Positions 28,487 to 39,010 of a stretch of 64,000 nucleotides of DNA are shown one piece after another. The notes below the pieces were generated by a model. The model was not told the DNA's origin and made no database searches. It saw nothing but the letters and a program-made list of their open reading frames with translations. Positions within the stretch are counted from its first letter, which is position 1, and each line of letters begins with the position of its first letter. Source of the stretch: Bizionia saleffrena (lineage in GTDB: Bacteria; Bacteroidota; Bacteroidia; Flavobacteriales; Flavobacteriaceae); the NCBI RefSeq assembly GCF_008086175.1, contig NZ_VSKM01000005.1, forward strand, positions 186,001 to 250,000. The letters are read 5' to 3'. The position numbers and the translations under genes were made by a program.

Positions 28487-28506
28487 ATAAAATCTAAACG
28501 CGATTA

Positions 28507-31227
28507 TTAGTTCTTAATAATCTTGTTGTTAATGTTAACGTTGTTTCCTGTAATGTTAAGAATGTACATTCCAGATTGTAAAGTGCTAATGTTCAATTCC
28601 GCTTCGTTAATTAACGCCGCTTTTTTAGACAATACAACTCTTCCGTTAATATCTATTAAGTTAATAGTTACATCTCCTAAATTCTTTTTAGTTTTAATGT
28701 ACACTACATTATCTGCCGGGTTAGGGTAGATAGAGAATGCGCTTTCTGCAGTAAATCCATCGACGCTTAACGTGGTACAATTTACTAAAGTAGGATCTGT
28801 ATCCGGTGGCGTAGTAAAGTCTGAAATTTGATCATTAATACTATCAGCAGAACCTTGAGAGGCGTTAACACCTAATCCTCTAGCAGCAAAAACGTCCCAA
28901 ATTAAACATTGGTCTTCACCTCCCATAGCACTATCTGCAGCCAATAAGGCGTCTCTACCTTGTACAAAACCAACACCACAAGGCTGTAATTTTAAACCGT
29001 CTATCACTAATTGCATTACTTTATTGTTACCGCCAGTTCCGTTATACATATCAGGATCAAAACCATATTTTTCAACATATTTCCACGTTAAATCCCATAA
29101 CATTGTACCCCATAAAAAGCCTATGTTGTGAACAACATCATTCCAATGAACTTGATTGCCGTTCCCATCGGTTCCTAAAACAGTATCATCGTTGGTTGCT
29201 TCGTAAGTATAATTATTGATGCCTAAGTCCGTACTGTATTTTGCTGGTCTAATTCCAGGACCATTTACACCTTGACTATTAGAATAAGTCGCAATACCTC
29301 TACCCATTTCTGGAGTATCTGTTGATTTCATTGTAACCATTAAAGCGAACCAGTCAGACCATCCTTCACCCATTTGCTCACTGTTAGATAAACACCCAGA
29401 ATTAAATGATCCACCTGTAAGTCTAGTAGAAATACCGTGGCCATATTCGTGCGCTACAATACTATTATCTAAACTTCCGTCTTTCTGATAATTAGGACTC
29501 TCTACGATGGTGCCATTAATAACAGCGCCATTTTGTAGGGCATTAATTAATTGTATACCATCGTTATAATTAACAGATATTGAAGGAATAGTAAAAGGAG
29601 GGTTTGTCGAGCCAAACATAACTATATATTCTTGATAATTAGGTTCGTTATCTGGGTTGTTATGGTTTACCATAATAACGCCTACCGCACCCGCATCTTG
29701 AGCATTTTGAATTTTTTGCGTAAATGGACAGTCTCCTCTAAAGATAACTGCAATTTTGCCTGCAACCGCACTAGCATTAGTTAAAGGGGCACATCCTTCT
29801 GTAGGTGCTGCACTACCATCGTTTACTAAAGCTAAATCTGCAGTAACAGGGGTAGCAGAAGGTCCAGTAATGTTACCAGTAGCACCACCACTATTACCTG
29901 TAGAAGGAATAGCAGCCAATACATCGCCAATTAACGTGCCACCACTATTAATTGTTAATGGCGTACTTAAGGTGCCAGCTGCCCATAAATACATTTGCAT
30001 TCTCGGACTTTGTCCATCTGCAGGTGTCGCGAAATTTGCGTTATTTAAACCAGAACCATCTTGAGACTGTGCAATAACGAGATCGTTATCAAAGCCTGTA
30101 TTACTATAATTATTTTGTTGAAAGTTACCACTACCTTCATCAAAACCATATTTAAACCAAATATCATGCATCGCATTATTGATATAAAATAAGTTTGTCG
30201 TGGAAACATCTTGATATCCTAAAGGTTCTTGGTTAGGGTTAAAAGGGAAGTTAAAATCTAATGCTAGCCCTCCATCTGGAGATGCACCAAAAGCATTGTT
30301 TCCATTGACGTCTTCTTGTGCCCAAACATTATTACCTCTTGTAATTGTATATTCAGAGCCATCAACGCCATCGGTATCGTGCCATCCGTAAGGAGAAGCA
30401 TCAAGATCTGCCGGATCTGTAATTAATTGTATAGCACCGTGACTTGGGCTTTCAGTAGGTAACGCAAATACGTTGTATTGAGAACCATCTGCTGCTATTG
30501 ACGCTTCAGTTTTAAATAAACTAAAAGCGTTGCTAGTTTTAGAATGTCCTGTGTGGTCTGTATGACCGAATTCTCCAAAGTTACAAGAGATTACCCAATC
30601 GTTCATATTAAGAATGTCTCCATTCGTAGCATCAACACGTACGCTATACCAATTTTGACCATTTAAAGCTTCAATGCTTAAATCCCAAGCTAGTTTTAAG
30701 TCTCCTTCAATAGTCGTTTGATAAACTAATTTCACAGGGATATCGCTTCCTGAAATATCTCCCTTAGAAAAAGTATATTGGTTATTAGAAGCGTTTATGG
30801 CGTTAACATTTCCAAGAGCACCTAAATTATATTCAGCAGCAGCCGAAACAATTGCTTCTTGAGCAGAAACTGTAGGGGTCATTGTGTTTATCTTTGCAGC
30901 AATGTTAGATTGAAATGCGTTTGCATAATAAAACACGCTTTTGTCTTTTATAGACACACTAGAGATAGCATTAAAAACTGGAATACCTTGAAAAGCTTGA
31001 TTTACGTAAACATGATTGATTTTTGTTTTCTTAGAAAAGAAAGCATTGCTCACTTGTAAATCTGAAATATCGTTTTGGGTTAAATTATAATCACCCTTGT
31101 TTTTTTCTAACCAATTTTGAATAAGAGTGCCATATTCATTTTTGGAAAGCTCAGTTTGAGAAAACCCATTTTGAGCAAAAAGGAATAGTGCTAAAAATAG
31201 AAAAGATAAAGTGTATTTTTTCTTCAT
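28507..31227 (-). CDS. Secreted M36 (fungalysin-like) metalloprotease with T9SS sorting domain
   Basis: 906-residue extracellular zinc protease. Order: signal peptide (ending NGFSQ), propeptide with a fungalysin/thermolysin-type region (about 40-215), first part of the M36 catalytic domain, a protease-associated (PA) domain inserted at about 455-570 (RGDCPFTQKIQNAQDAGAVG), then the zinc motif His593-Glu594-Tyr-Gly-His597 with the third ligand Glu621 in GEGWSDWF. The last 75 residues (from FSIYPNPADN) are a type A C-terminal domain for export and anchoring by the type IX secretion system. Monocistronic, with its own terminator. Likely digests environmental protein. Confidence 0.95.
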   Translation of the reverse strand: MKKKYTLSFLFLALFLFAQNGFSQTELSKNEYGTLIQNWLEKNKGDYNLTQNDISDLQVSNAFFSKKTKINHVYVNQAFQGIPVFNAISSVSIKDKSVFYYANAFQSNIAAKINTMTPTVSAQEAIVSAAAEYNLGALGNVNAINASNNQYTFSKGDISGSDIPVKLVYQTTIEGDLKLAWDLSIEALNGQNWYSVRVDATNGDILNMNDWVISCNFGEFGHTDHTGHSKTSNAFSLFKTEASIAADGSQYNVFALPTESPSHGAIQLITDPADLDASPYGWHDTDGVDGSEYTITRGNNVWAQEDVNGNNAFGASPDGGLALDFNFPFNPNQEPLGYQDVSTTNLFYINNAMHDIWFKYGFDEGSGNFQQNNYSNTGFDNDLVIAQSQDGSGLNNANFATPADGQSPRMQMYLWAAGTLSTPLTINSGGTLIGDVLAAIPSTGNSGGATGNITGPSATPVTADLALVNDGSAAPTEGCAPLTNASAVAGKIAVIFRGDCPFTQKIQNAQDAGAVGVIMVNHNNPDNEPNYQEYIVMFGSTNPPFTIPSISVNYNDGIQLINALQNGAVINGTIVESPNYQKDGSLDNSIVAHEYGHGISTRLTGGSFNSGCLSNSEQMGEGWSDWFALMVTMKSTDTPEMGRGIATYSNSQGVNGPGIRPAKYSTDLGINNYTYEATNDDTVLGTDGNGNQVHWNDVVHNIGFLWGTMLWDLTWKYVEKYGFDPDMYNGTGGNNKVMQLVIDGLKLQPCGVGFVQGRDALLAADSAMGGEDQCLIWDVFAARGLGVNASQGSADSINDQISDFTTPPDTDPTLVNCTTLSVDGFTAESAFSIYPNPADNVVYIKTKKNLGDVTINLIDINGRVVLSKKAALINEAELNISTLQSGMYILNITGNNVNINNKIIKN

Positions 31228-31365
31228 TGTTAATAAAATGTTAGTTATGTCTTAAAATTAAGTCGTAAATATAACGAGGAACTTACTATTAATATAATTT
31301 TACATCAATTATTATGAGAAAGACACACTATTTAACACTGGTTTTAATAGTTTTACCTAATTATT

Positions 31366-33144
31366 ATGCCTAAAATGACAACACCTCTTTTAAATACTAT
31401 ACAATCTGTCGCAGATATTAAAGCTTTAAGCCACTCAAAATTAGTGCTATTAGCTCGAGATTTAAGGTGTTTTATCATTGAGGCGGTAGCAGCAAAGGAA
31501 GGGCATTTGGGAGCGAGTTTAGGCGTTGTAGAACTTACAATAGCTTTGCATTATGTTTTTAATACACCACTCGATGAGGTGATTTGGGATGTTGGCCACC
31601 AAGCTTATGGACATAAAATTTTAACAGGGCGACGATCTGTTTTCGATACCAATAGACAGTTTAAAGGTATAAGTGGTTTTCCTAAACGCAGTGAAAGTGA
31701 CTTCGATAGTTTTGGAGCTGGGCATTCGTCAACGTCTATTTCTGCAGCTTTAGGAATGGCTATCGCATCAAAAATAAAAGGCGATTTCAACAAGCAACAT
31801 ATAGCCGTTATAGGAGATGCATCGATTGCGAGTGGTATGGCATTCGAAGGTTTAAACCACGCCGGGGTTACCGATTGCAATTTATTAGTTATTTTAAACG
31901 ATAACGCCATTGGAATAGACCCCAGTGTTGGCGCCTTAAAACAATATTTAACCAATGTTAAAAAAGGCACCGAAAAACAAGATAATATTTTTGAAGCTCT
32001 AAATTTTAATTATTCTGGGCCCATCGATGGTCATAATCTTCCAGAACTTATAGTTGAATTAGAGCGTTTAAAAACCGTAAAAGGCCCTAAGTTTTTGCAC
32101 ATAATTACTACCAAAGGTAAGGGGTTACGCCAGGCGGAAGAAAACCAAGTGACCTATCACGCCCCAGGAAAGTTTGATGCGGTAACAGGTGATTTATATA
32201 AAAAAACAGGAACAGTTCAACCCCCAAAATTTCAAGACGTTTTTGGTATTACTATCGTTGAATTGGCTAGACAAAATAAAAACATTATTGGTATTACGCC
32301 TGCAATGCCAACAGGGAGCTCACTGAAGTATATGATGGAAGTTATGCCTGATCGTGCTTTCGATGTGGGGATTGCCGAGCAGCATGCGGTCACTTTATCG
32401 GCAGGAATGGCAACGCAAGGATTATTTCCGTTTTGCAATATCTATTCAACCTTTTTACAACGCGCTTACGATCAGGTTATTCATGATGTCGCGATACAAA
32501 ATTTACCTGTTATTTTTTGTTTAGATCGTGCCGGTTTGGTGGGGGAAGATGGGGCAACACACCACGGCGTTTTCGATTTATGTTATTTACGCTGTATTCC
32601 TAACCTAATTATTTTTGCGCCTAGAAACGAAATCGAACTTAGAAATATAATGTTCACCGCACAATTGGGATTAAAACATCCTATTGCCATTCGGTATCCG
32701 CGAGGGCGCGGCACCATTATAGATTGGCAACACCCTTTTGAAACGATTACAATTGGTGAAGCAACTCCTCTAAAAAGGGGTAAAGATATTGCGGTTCTAA
32801 CTATAGGAACAATGGCTACGGTTATTGAATCTGTTATCGCTTCCGCGGAAGCGCTTCAGGGTATTTCCCATTACGATATGCGTTTTGTAAAACCTTTAGA
32901 TGAAAAGCTATTGCACTCCATCTTTACCAGTTATAAAACTATTGTAACGGTTGAAGACAATTCGGTTATCGGAGGCTTTGGAAGTGCTATTTTAGAATTT
33001 GCAGCGAAACATCAGTATAAAAACAATGTGTACCTAAAAGGAATCCCCGACTATTTTATAGAACACGGAACCGTTTTAGAATTACAAGAAGATATACAGT
33101 TAGATGTTAAAAGTCTGGCAGCCTTTATTATAAAATTAAAGTAG
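31366..33144 (+). CDS. dxs: 1-deoxy-D-xylulose-5-phosphate synthase
   Basis: First enzyme of the methylerythritol phosphate pathway; joins pyruvate and glyceraldehyde 3-phosphate with thiamine diphosphate. 592 residues, slightly shorter than the usual 620-640. Thiamine-binding motif is GDASIASGMAFEGLNHAG followed by LNDN; the second half has DVGIAEQHAVTLSAGMATQG and the GATHHGVFDL block. The product feeds isoprenoids, including the substrate of the prenyl synthase at 16.2-17.1 kb. Two Met codons lie within the first three residues. It converges on dgt with only 13 bases between the stop codons. Confidence 0.96.
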   Translation: MPKMTTPLLNTIQSVADIKALSHSKLVLLARDLRCFIIEAVAAKEGHLGASLGVVELTIALHYVFNTPLDEVIWDVGHQAYGHKILTGRRSVFDTNRQFKGISGFPKRSESDFDSFGAGHSSTSISAALGMAIASKIKGDFNKQHIAVIGDASIASGMAFEGLNHAGVTDCNLLVILNDNAIGIDPSVGALKQYLTNVKKGTEKQDNIFEALNFNYSGPIDGHNLPELIVELERLKTVKGPKFLHIITTKGKGLRQAEENQVTYHAPGKFDAVTGDLYKKTGTVQPPKFQDVFGITIVELARQNKNIIGITPAMPTGSSLKYMMEVMPDRAFDVGIAEQHAVTLSAGMATQGLFPFCNIYSTFLQRAYDQVIHDVAIQNLPVIFCLDRAGLVGEDGATHHGVFDLCYLRCIPNLIIFAPRNEIELRNIMFTAQLGLKHPIAIRYPRGRGTIIDWQHPFETITIGEATPLKRGKDIAVLTIGTMATVIESVIASAEALQGISHYDMRFVKPLDEKLLHSIFTSYKTIVTVEDNSVIGGFGSAILEFAAKHQYKNNVYLKGIPDYFIEHGTVLELQEDIQLDVKSLAAFIIKLK

Positions 33145-33157
33145 GATAAATAAAATT

Positions 33158-34498
33158 CTAGATGCTAAACCCTTTAATTTTTTTAAAGCTTAAAATCGCT
33201 TGACTATCCGATAGTAATGACACATAATGCGATACGCTTATTAGTCGGTCGTACAAACTATCTTGATCCATTTTAATAGTTTCAGGAAATCCTTTAAGAA
33301 TTAATTTGTCATAATTAGACGCCGTGTTATTATAGCAGTTATTTACCGCATTAATATATGTGTCTAAAAGTGTTTTAATAATTTCGTAGCCCGCAATTTC
33401 TTTATCAACCACTTCGGTAGATTGGTAAATATTATCAATACTAATTTTTATAATATCGTTAATCTGCGCATCGTATTTACTCTTATCTAATAAACTAGAT
33501 CCAAAATCACCACTTAAAATAGCCGCTTCATTATCCATAAAAATCTCTACCGCTTCGTTAATTAATCGCCCAATAGCTAAAGCTCTTAAGTAACTAATAC
33601 GATCGTGTGTGTTGGTGAGTTGGTAATACTTTTCTGAATTTATAGAGTCTTTTACTAACTTAATTAAATACTCTAAGGCAAATTCTTCTTGAATTAAACC
33701 AAGGTTGATACCATCTTCAAAATCGATAATTGTGTAGCATATATCATCGGCTGCTTCTACTAGAAAAGCTAACGGATGGCGAGAATAACTAATATCTGTT
33801 TCGCTTCTGTTTGTTAATCCTAATTCTTCGGCAACGGCTATGAATTCATCAGTTTCACTTTGGAAAACACCATATTTTTTATCGGCGATATGTGGAGTCG
33901 GTTTTTTAGGTAACGATTCTTTAGGGTATTTTGTAAAAGCGCCTAGAGTGGCGTAGCTTAATCGCAATCCGCCCTCGCGACCTTCACGACTTTGTGTTAA
34001 AATTTTAAACCCGTTAGCATTACCTTCAAAACTACATAAATCTTCGTATTCTTTTGCCGTAAGCTCCGCTTTATAATTTTGTCCTTGTCCAGAAATAAAA
34101 TACTCGCCAATCGCTTTCTCTCCAGAGTGCCCAAAAGGAGGATTCCCAATATCATGAGACAACGCAGCGGCAGCTAAAATAGCACCAAAATCGTTGGCTT
34201 GATACCCTAAGTCACTCTGTAAATGTGGGTGTTTTTCTAGTATTTTTTTTCCAACACTTCGCCCCAAAGAACGGCCTACAACACTAACTTCTAAACTGTG
34301 TGTTAACCGCGTGTGTGTAAAATCGGTTTTAGATAAAGGGACGACTTGGGTTTTGTCTTGAAGACTTCTAAATTCAGAAGAGAATATAATACGGTCGTAA
34401 TCGACCTCGAAACCTAAACGGGTTTCATCTTGTTCTTTTCTTAGTCTTTTATTGGTGTCTCCAAAGCGTTTTAAAGAAAGTAATTCTTCCCAAGTCAT
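33158..34498 (-). CDS. dgt: dGTP triphosphohydrolase
   Basis: Hydrolyses dGTP (or other dNTPs) to the nucleoside and triphosphate, controlling dNTP pools. 446 residues; HD-domain metal ligands are His67 (THTRLTHSLE) and His115-Asp116 (LSHDIGNPPFGHSGE), with a later His/Asp pair in DDICYTIIDFED. The N-terminal segment LRKEQDETRLGFEVDYDRI and the FRSLQDKTQV block are standard for Dgt. One of the period-11 direct repeats (34537-34553) lies 39 bases upstream of its start, though it more likely serves the divergent phosphate genes. Confidence 0.95.
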   Translation of the reverse strand: MTWEELLSLKRFGDTNKRLRKEQDETRLGFEVDYDRIIFSSEFRSLQDKTQVVPLSKTDFTHTRLTHSLEVSVVGRSLGRSVGKKILEKHPHLQSDLGYQANDFGAILAAAALSHDIGNPPFGHSGEKAIGEYFISGQGQNYKAELTAKEYEDLCSFEGNANGFKILTQSREGREGGLRLSYATLGAFTKYPKESLPKKPTPHIADKKYGVFQSETDEFIAVAEELGLTNRSETDISYSRHPLAFLVEAADDICYTIIDFEDGINLGLIQEEFALEYLIKLVKDSINSEKYYQLTNTHDRISYLRALAIGRLINEAVEIFMDNEAAILSGDFGSSLLDKSKYDAQINDIIKISIDNIYQSTEVVDKEIAGYEIIKTLLDTYINAVNNCYNNTASNYDKLILKGFPETIKMDQDSLYDRLISVSHYVSLLSDSQAILSFKKIKGFSI

Positions 34499-34536
34499 AA
34501 GTATAATTTTTGTTGCCGCAAGATAATTAATTCTGT

Positions 34537-34553
34537 GTTAACTCAATGTTTCT
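34537..34553 (+). promoter_or_regulatory. Pho-box-like direct repeat, distal copy
   Basis: GTTAACTCAATGTTTCT repeats, with three changes, the element at 34622-34638 (GTTAACTCAAAGTTTAC). Each contains two GTT(A/T)AC-like halves 11 bases apart. Confidence 0.5.
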
Positions 34554-34580
34554 AGATTACAATTAGAAGTAAAACCGCGT

Positions 34581-34598
34581 AACCTTTAGGAAACCTTT
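34581..34598 (+). promoter_or_regulatory. Middle direct repeat upstream of the TonB receptor gene
   Basis: AACCTTT occurs at 34581-34587 and 34592-34598, exactly 11 bases apart, between the two GTTAACTCAA elements. Confidence 0.4.
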
Positions 34599-34621
34599 TA
34601 GTGAACGGCATTTAATCTCTA

Positions 34622-34639
34622 GTTAACTCAAAGTTTACA
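34622..34639 (+). promoter_or_regulatory. Pho-box-like direct repeat, promoter-proximal
   Basis: GTTAACT-CAAA-GTTTACA: two halves 11 bases apart, ending about 10 bases before a TTTCTTTG -10-like box (34649-34656). This is the geometry of PhoB sites, which replace the -35 element. Confidence 0.55.
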
Positions 34640-34679
34640 GTCTGCTAGTTTCTTTGCAGCGTTAAACAATCAAAAAACG

Positions 34680-37523
34680 ATGAAACAACTTTTACTAGTC
34701 ATTACACTATTCCTTTCGAGCCTTGCGTACTCGCAAACTACAGGTTCTATAATAGGTACAGTTACCGATAAAGATTATAATAACGAGCCGCTACCAATGG
34801 TAAATATTATGCTCGATAATACCACTAAAGGGACCTCGTCAGATTTCGATGGCCTTTTTAAATTAGAAGCTATTGAAGCCGGGGTGTACACCGTTGCTTT
34901 TAGTTTTGTAGGGTACGAAACACAAAAGATACCGGTGCAAGTAGCCGCAGGAAAGGTTACAGAAATTAATGTGCCAATGGGTGCTAATGCAGCAGCTTTA
35001 GATGAGGTGGTTATTCAAACGACATCAAAAAGGGAAAGTGAAGTTGCTTTGTTATTAGACCAGAAAAAGGCAGTAGAAATTAAACAGAGTATTGGTGCTG
35101 AAGAATTATCGAGAAAAGGCGTTAGCGATGCTGCTGGTGCTATTTCTAAAATTTCGGGAGTCTCTAAACAGGAAGGATCGAGTAATGTCTATGTTCGTGG
35201 TTTAGGAGATCGTTATTTAAATACAACACTAAACGGCTTGTCATTACCATCAAACGATGTGAGTAAAAAGAATATAGATTTAAATTTATTTTCTTCAGAC
35301 ATTATAGAGAACGTTTCTATAAGTAAGGCGTATTCATCAAAATTTTATGGTGATTTTGCTGCTGGAAATGTCGATATCTCTTCAAAAGATTACAAAGGCA
35401 ATGGCTTTTTTGAGGTGTATGTTGGTTCTAGTGTTAATACAAATGCTGTTGGAGAAACCTTTAAAAAGAGTGAGGGCACGGGGCATTTCGGATTTTATAA
35501 TCGTTATGATCACAACCCGTTTGCCGTGGTTTTATCACATCAAATAGATCCCATAACAGCTTCAACTCCAATTAATACGTCAATAGGGACGTCTTTTGGA
35601 AAATCGTTCACCTTTAAAAATGATTCCAAATTAAGCCTATACGGAACCGTGTTTTTTAATAATAGCTACGAATACAGAGAAGGATCTAACATCGATTATA
35701 CAAACGTTGAAAAGAAAGCGTTTGAAAAAGCCGAAGAGTTTGAATACGGCACTACCACCACGGCAATGGCTAATTTAAATTATAGAATTGATAACAGTAA
35801 CTCTTTAAGTTATACGTCTCTCTTTATAAATAACTCGTCGGATAACGTGGGGTATTTTGGAATTGATGGAAAAGGAAGAAATCGAGATGCTAATTTAAAT
35901 ACAGATAAAGGGTTTTATCAAATGAATGTTCAGTTTAGCCAAAACTTGATTTATGTGAATCAATTAGTAGGAAAACATAATTTTGATAGGTTCGATTTAG
36001 TTTGGGGAATCGGGTATAATAAAGTGTTTGCGCACGAGCCAGACAGAAAGCGGGTGAGTATTGAAAATTATCATTTCGCTTTAGATAACGACCCAACAAC
36101 TAAAGCTACTTACTTTAATAATGTGGCTTTCGATAACCAGCGTTATTTTCAGAATATCGATGACGACGAGCTTAACGGAAGGGTCAATTTGGCATACGAT
36201 ATAAATGATGCTATAAAATTAAATATCGGGTACAACGGAAGAACTAAACAACGTTCTTTCGATAATATTAGATATGGTTACGATTTTTCAAGTTCGAGTA
36301 TTCCTGTTAGTAACGCAGGCAATATTAATCAAGATGTATCTTTAAATAACCTAATGGTAAATCAGCAATCTGGAGGGTTGTATCAAATTAAAGTTATAAA
36401 TACGGTTCCAGGTTTAAGTAATACAAACCGTCCGGGATTACCGGAAAACACCTATAAAGGAAACTTAGATATTTATGCGGGATATGTAAATGCAGAAATT
36501 AAGGCTTCAGAAAAACTATTAATCGTTCCGGGAGTGCGTTTAGAAAACATTAAGCAAAAAGTGGCATACGATGTTATCAACTTAGGATCTAGAGGAAACG
36601 ATAGTATTTCATCTGCAGAAACGATAGCATTGCCAAGTATAAGTTTAAAATATAAGTTAAACGACGATCAGAATTTACGTTTTTCTGCGAGTCAAACTAT
36701 TTCCCTTCCAGAATTTAAAGAAGTTGCTCCTTTCGTTTATGAGTCGGTATCACAGAGAATTGGTGGAAATCCGGATTTATTAGGAACCAAATCTGGGCAA
36801 GCGTACGTTAATGTAAAAGACGTGTCGTATTCTAAAATTTTAAACTTAGATCTTAAATATGAGTGGTTTATTTCTAAAAGCGAATTATTCTCGGTAGGTG
36901 CTTTCTATAAAGAAATTAATAACCCTATTAACCAAGTTGTCGCATTCGATGCTACAGGAACACAGCGTTATTTTAGAACTGGAGATCAAGCACGAATTCT
37001 AGGATTTGAAGCAGAACTAAGAAAAAATATCCTTGTAGACAATAACGACGATGCTCTTTTATCTGGTGGTATAAACGTTACATATATGCACACCGAGCAA
37101 GATTTATACAACACGATTTCTGGAACCTATAGTGTGAGTTTTAGAAATGAGAAAGAAGCCTTACAAGGGGCTTCGCCAATTATTTTAAATGCCGATATTA
37201 ATTATTCACCAACGTTTGGTAATTATAAGCCAACAGCCAACTTAGTGTTCTCTTACTTCTCAGACCGCATAGATGCTTTAGGATCTGGACAATTAGGAAA
37301 CGTTATTGAAAAAGGCATCCCCACTTTCGATTTCATTTTAAAAAACAAAGTGACCGCTAACTTCGAAATCAATCTTGCCATAAAAAACATATTAAATCCT
37401 AAAGTTCAATATATAAGAGAAACCAATCAAGGGGATATCATTGTGACCTCTCCAAACGGGAAAGATGTTTCAGATTATACAAAAGGAATGCATTTAGGAT
37501 TAGAACTTAACTATAAATTTTAA
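34680..37523 (+). CDS. TonB-dependent outer-membrane receptor
   Basis: 947 residues: signal peptide (ending LAYSQ), a carboxypeptidase-regulatory-like beta-sandwich (about 22-105), the TonB plug (about 125-235, with NVYVRGLGDRYLNTTLNG), and a 22-strand barrel ending in the aromatic residue of YKF. The long plug/barrel with the GLGDRY motif is the type usually not paired with SusD, and indeed no SusD follows. Instead a secreted lipoprotein gene follows 37 bases later, and porin and phosphate transporter genes after that. Substrate is inferred, not seen: context and the Pho-box-like repeats suggest phosphate or organophosphate uptake. Confidence 0.93.
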   Translation: MKQLLLVITLFLSSLAYSQTTGSIIGTVTDKDYNNEPLPMVNIMLDNTTKGTSSDFDGLFKLEAIEAGVYTVAFSFVGYETQKIPVQVAAGKVTEINVPMGANAAALDEVVIQTTSKRESEVALLLDQKKAVEIKQSIGAEELSRKGVSDAAGAISKISGVSKQEGSSNVYVRGLGDRYLNTTLNGLSLPSNDVSKKNIDLNLFSSDIIENVSISKAYSSKFYGDFAAGNVDISSKDYKGNGFFEVYVGSSVNTNAVGETFKKSEGTGHFGFYNRYDHNPFAVVLSHQIDPITASTPINTSIGTSFGKSFTFKNDSKLSLYGTVFFNNSYEYREGSNIDYTNVEKKAFEKAEEFEYGTTTTAMANLNYRIDNSNSLSYTSLFINNSSDNVGYFGIDGKGRNRDANLNTDKGFYQMNVQFSQNLIYVNQLVGKHNFDRFDLVWGIGYNKVFAHEPDRKRVSIENYHFALDNDPTTKATYFNNVAFDNQRYFQNIDDDELNGRVNLAYDINDAIKLNIGYNGRTKQRSFDNIRYGYDFSSSSIPVSNAGNINQDVSLNNLMVNQQSGGLYQIKVINTVPGLSNTNRPGLPENTYKGNLDIYAGYVNAEIKASEKLLIVPGVRLENIKQKVAYDVINLGSRGNDSISSAETIALPSISLKYKLNDDQNLRFSASQTISLPEFKEVAPFVYESVSQRIGGNPDLLGTKSGQAYVNVKDVSYSKILNLDLKYEWFISKSELFSVGAFYKEINNPINQVVAFDATGTQRYFRTGDQARILGFEAELRKNILVDNNDDALLSGGINVTYMHTEQDLYNTISGTYSVSFRNEKEALQGASPIILNADINYSPTFGNYKPTANLVFSYFSDRIDALGSGQLGNVIEKGIPTFDFILKNKVTANFEINLAIKNILNPKVQYIRETNQGDIIVTSPNGKDVSDYTKGMHLGLELNYKF

Positions 37524-37560
37524 ACAACTAACGATATTAACTCAAATTAAATTTAAAACG

Positions 37561-38760
37561 ATGAAAAACAAATTTTTATTAGGATTAGCACTTTTAGGTA
37601 TTTTAACGACCTCTTGCTCAACAGACGATACTTCGGATATTGTACTCAACGATAATAGTGTAGTAAACAACACCGGTAGTGGTGGAGCACAAGACCCAGA
37701 CACGGTGTTCTTATCGGGGACCTATACTTCAGATTTAACTTTAGATGCTAATGTAACTTATGCGCTAAATGGTTCTTTAATTATGGCCACAGGTACAACG
37801 TTAACGATACCGTCTTGTATGACTATTGAAGCGCTTGCTGCAGGGTCTAATGTGTATATTGCAATCTCTCAAGGCGCACAAATTATTGCCAATGGAACAG
37901 CCGATTGCCCGATAGTATTTACATCGAACGCTGCAAATCCACAAGCAGGAGATTGGGGAGGTCTTATTTTATTAGGAAAAGCACCGATAAATTCGGTATC
38001 TGGAAACGCGACGTCGACTTCAGAAATTGCAAGTTTACCTTACGGAGGAACTACGGCAAGCGATAATTCGGGATCTTTACGCTATGTTCGTGTGGAGTAT
38101 TCTGGTGGAGCTGCCGACGGACAATCTGAGAACAATGGTTTTTCATTTTACGGTGTTGGTAATGGTACTGTCGTTTCTCATATCCAGGCTTTTGAAGGTA
38201 AAGATGATGGTGTTGAATTTTTTGGAGGGACCGTAAATGCAGATTATATTTCTGTAGTTAATGCACAAGATGATTCTATCGATTGGACGGAAGGCTATTC
38301 CGGAACCATTACAAACGCCTACGTTAAACACGGATTAGATCACGATAAAGCCTTCGAGTGTGACGGGTATAATACTGATGTTGGAAATAATGCAAGTCCG
38401 ATTTTTTGGTCTAAACCAACAGTAAACGATGTTACAATTATAGGTTTAGGATCGACAGTGAGTGGAGAAGCTATTCGTTTAAGAGCAGGAACTCAAGGCC
38501 TTTTTAATAATATCTTAATTGAAGGGTATGCTGAAGGGTTCGATCTAGACGGAGATGTTGGAGCAAATAGCGACAATCCAACAGGAACAGGTGTGTTAAA
38601 TGGTGATTTAAAAGTTACTAACGTAACCTTCATAGATGTTTTAGATAGCGTTAAAAACGATACCGGAGAAACCTTTACAGATGCTGATTTCTTAACTGGT
38701 GATGGAAATGCAATAGGAACAGATTATACAACTTGGGGAGCCGGTTGGACAGTAGAATAA
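37561..38760 (+). CDS. Secreted lipoprotein partner of the TonB receptor
   Basis: 399-residue lipoprotein (signal ILTTSCSTDD). After a Gly/Ser/Asp-rich linker it has repeated beta-strand stretches rich in Gly, Asn and Asp (about 70-390) typical of a beta-helix or beta-solenoid, with one region reading GDWGGLILLGKAPIN that recurs in many flavobacterial proteins sometimes mislabelled multidrug transporter. Two cysteine pairs (SCMTIEA, ADCPIVF) may be bridged. Co-transcribed with the TonB receptor; likely a surface ligand-capture protein. No enzymatic motif seen. Confidence 0.85.
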   Translation: MKNKFLLGLALLGILTTSCSTDDTSDIVLNDNSVVNNTGSGGAQDPDTVFLSGTYTSDLTLDANVTYALNGSLIMATGTTLTIPSCMTIEALAAGSNVYIAISQGAQIIANGTADCPIVFTSNAANPQAGDWGGLILLGKAPINSVSGNATSTSEIASLPYGGTTASDNSGSLRYVRVEYSGGAADGQSENNGFSFYGVGNGTVVSHIQAFEGKDDGVEFFGGTVNADYISVVNAQDDSIDWTEGYSGTITNAYVKHGLDHDKAFECDGYNTDVGNNASPIFWSKPTVNDVTIIGLGSTVSGEAIRLRAGTQGLFNNILIEGYAEGFDLDGDVGANSDNPTGTGVLNGDLKVTNVTFIDVLDSVKNDTGETFTDADFLTGDGNAIGTDYTTWGAGWTVE

Positions 38761-38936
38761 TTTTTTATAACTTGTAGGCATTACATTACAAACGCTCTTT
38801 TAACTTAGGAGTGCTCATTTAAAAATTGATAGTCAAGAAAAACAAGTTTGCGCTTTTTTATAAGAGTCTTGATAGTTAACCAATTTAAATGTTTTAAGAC
38901 CTCTAAGTAGACGTTTTTACTTTAATATTACCTCAT

Positions 38937-38966
38937 AAAAAAGCATCCTGATAAGGATGCTTTTTT
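38937..38966. terminator. Bidirectional terminator between the lipoprotein gene and the gene at 39.0 kb
   Basis: AAAAAAGCATCC pairs with GGATGCTTTTTT (12 bp) around TGATAA. The stem and most of the loop match the terminator at 3975-4005. Confidence 0.85.
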
Positions 38967-39010
38967 TAATTTATAAGTGGTCTTGCGCTGCTATAACTAT
39001 GATTTTAAAA

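Noticed and set aside
38761-38936. Structured RNA after the secreted lipoprotein gene
   Set aside because: Only a 6-bp TCAAGA/TCTTGA pair is seen besides the terminator; likely an ordinary 3' untranslated region.
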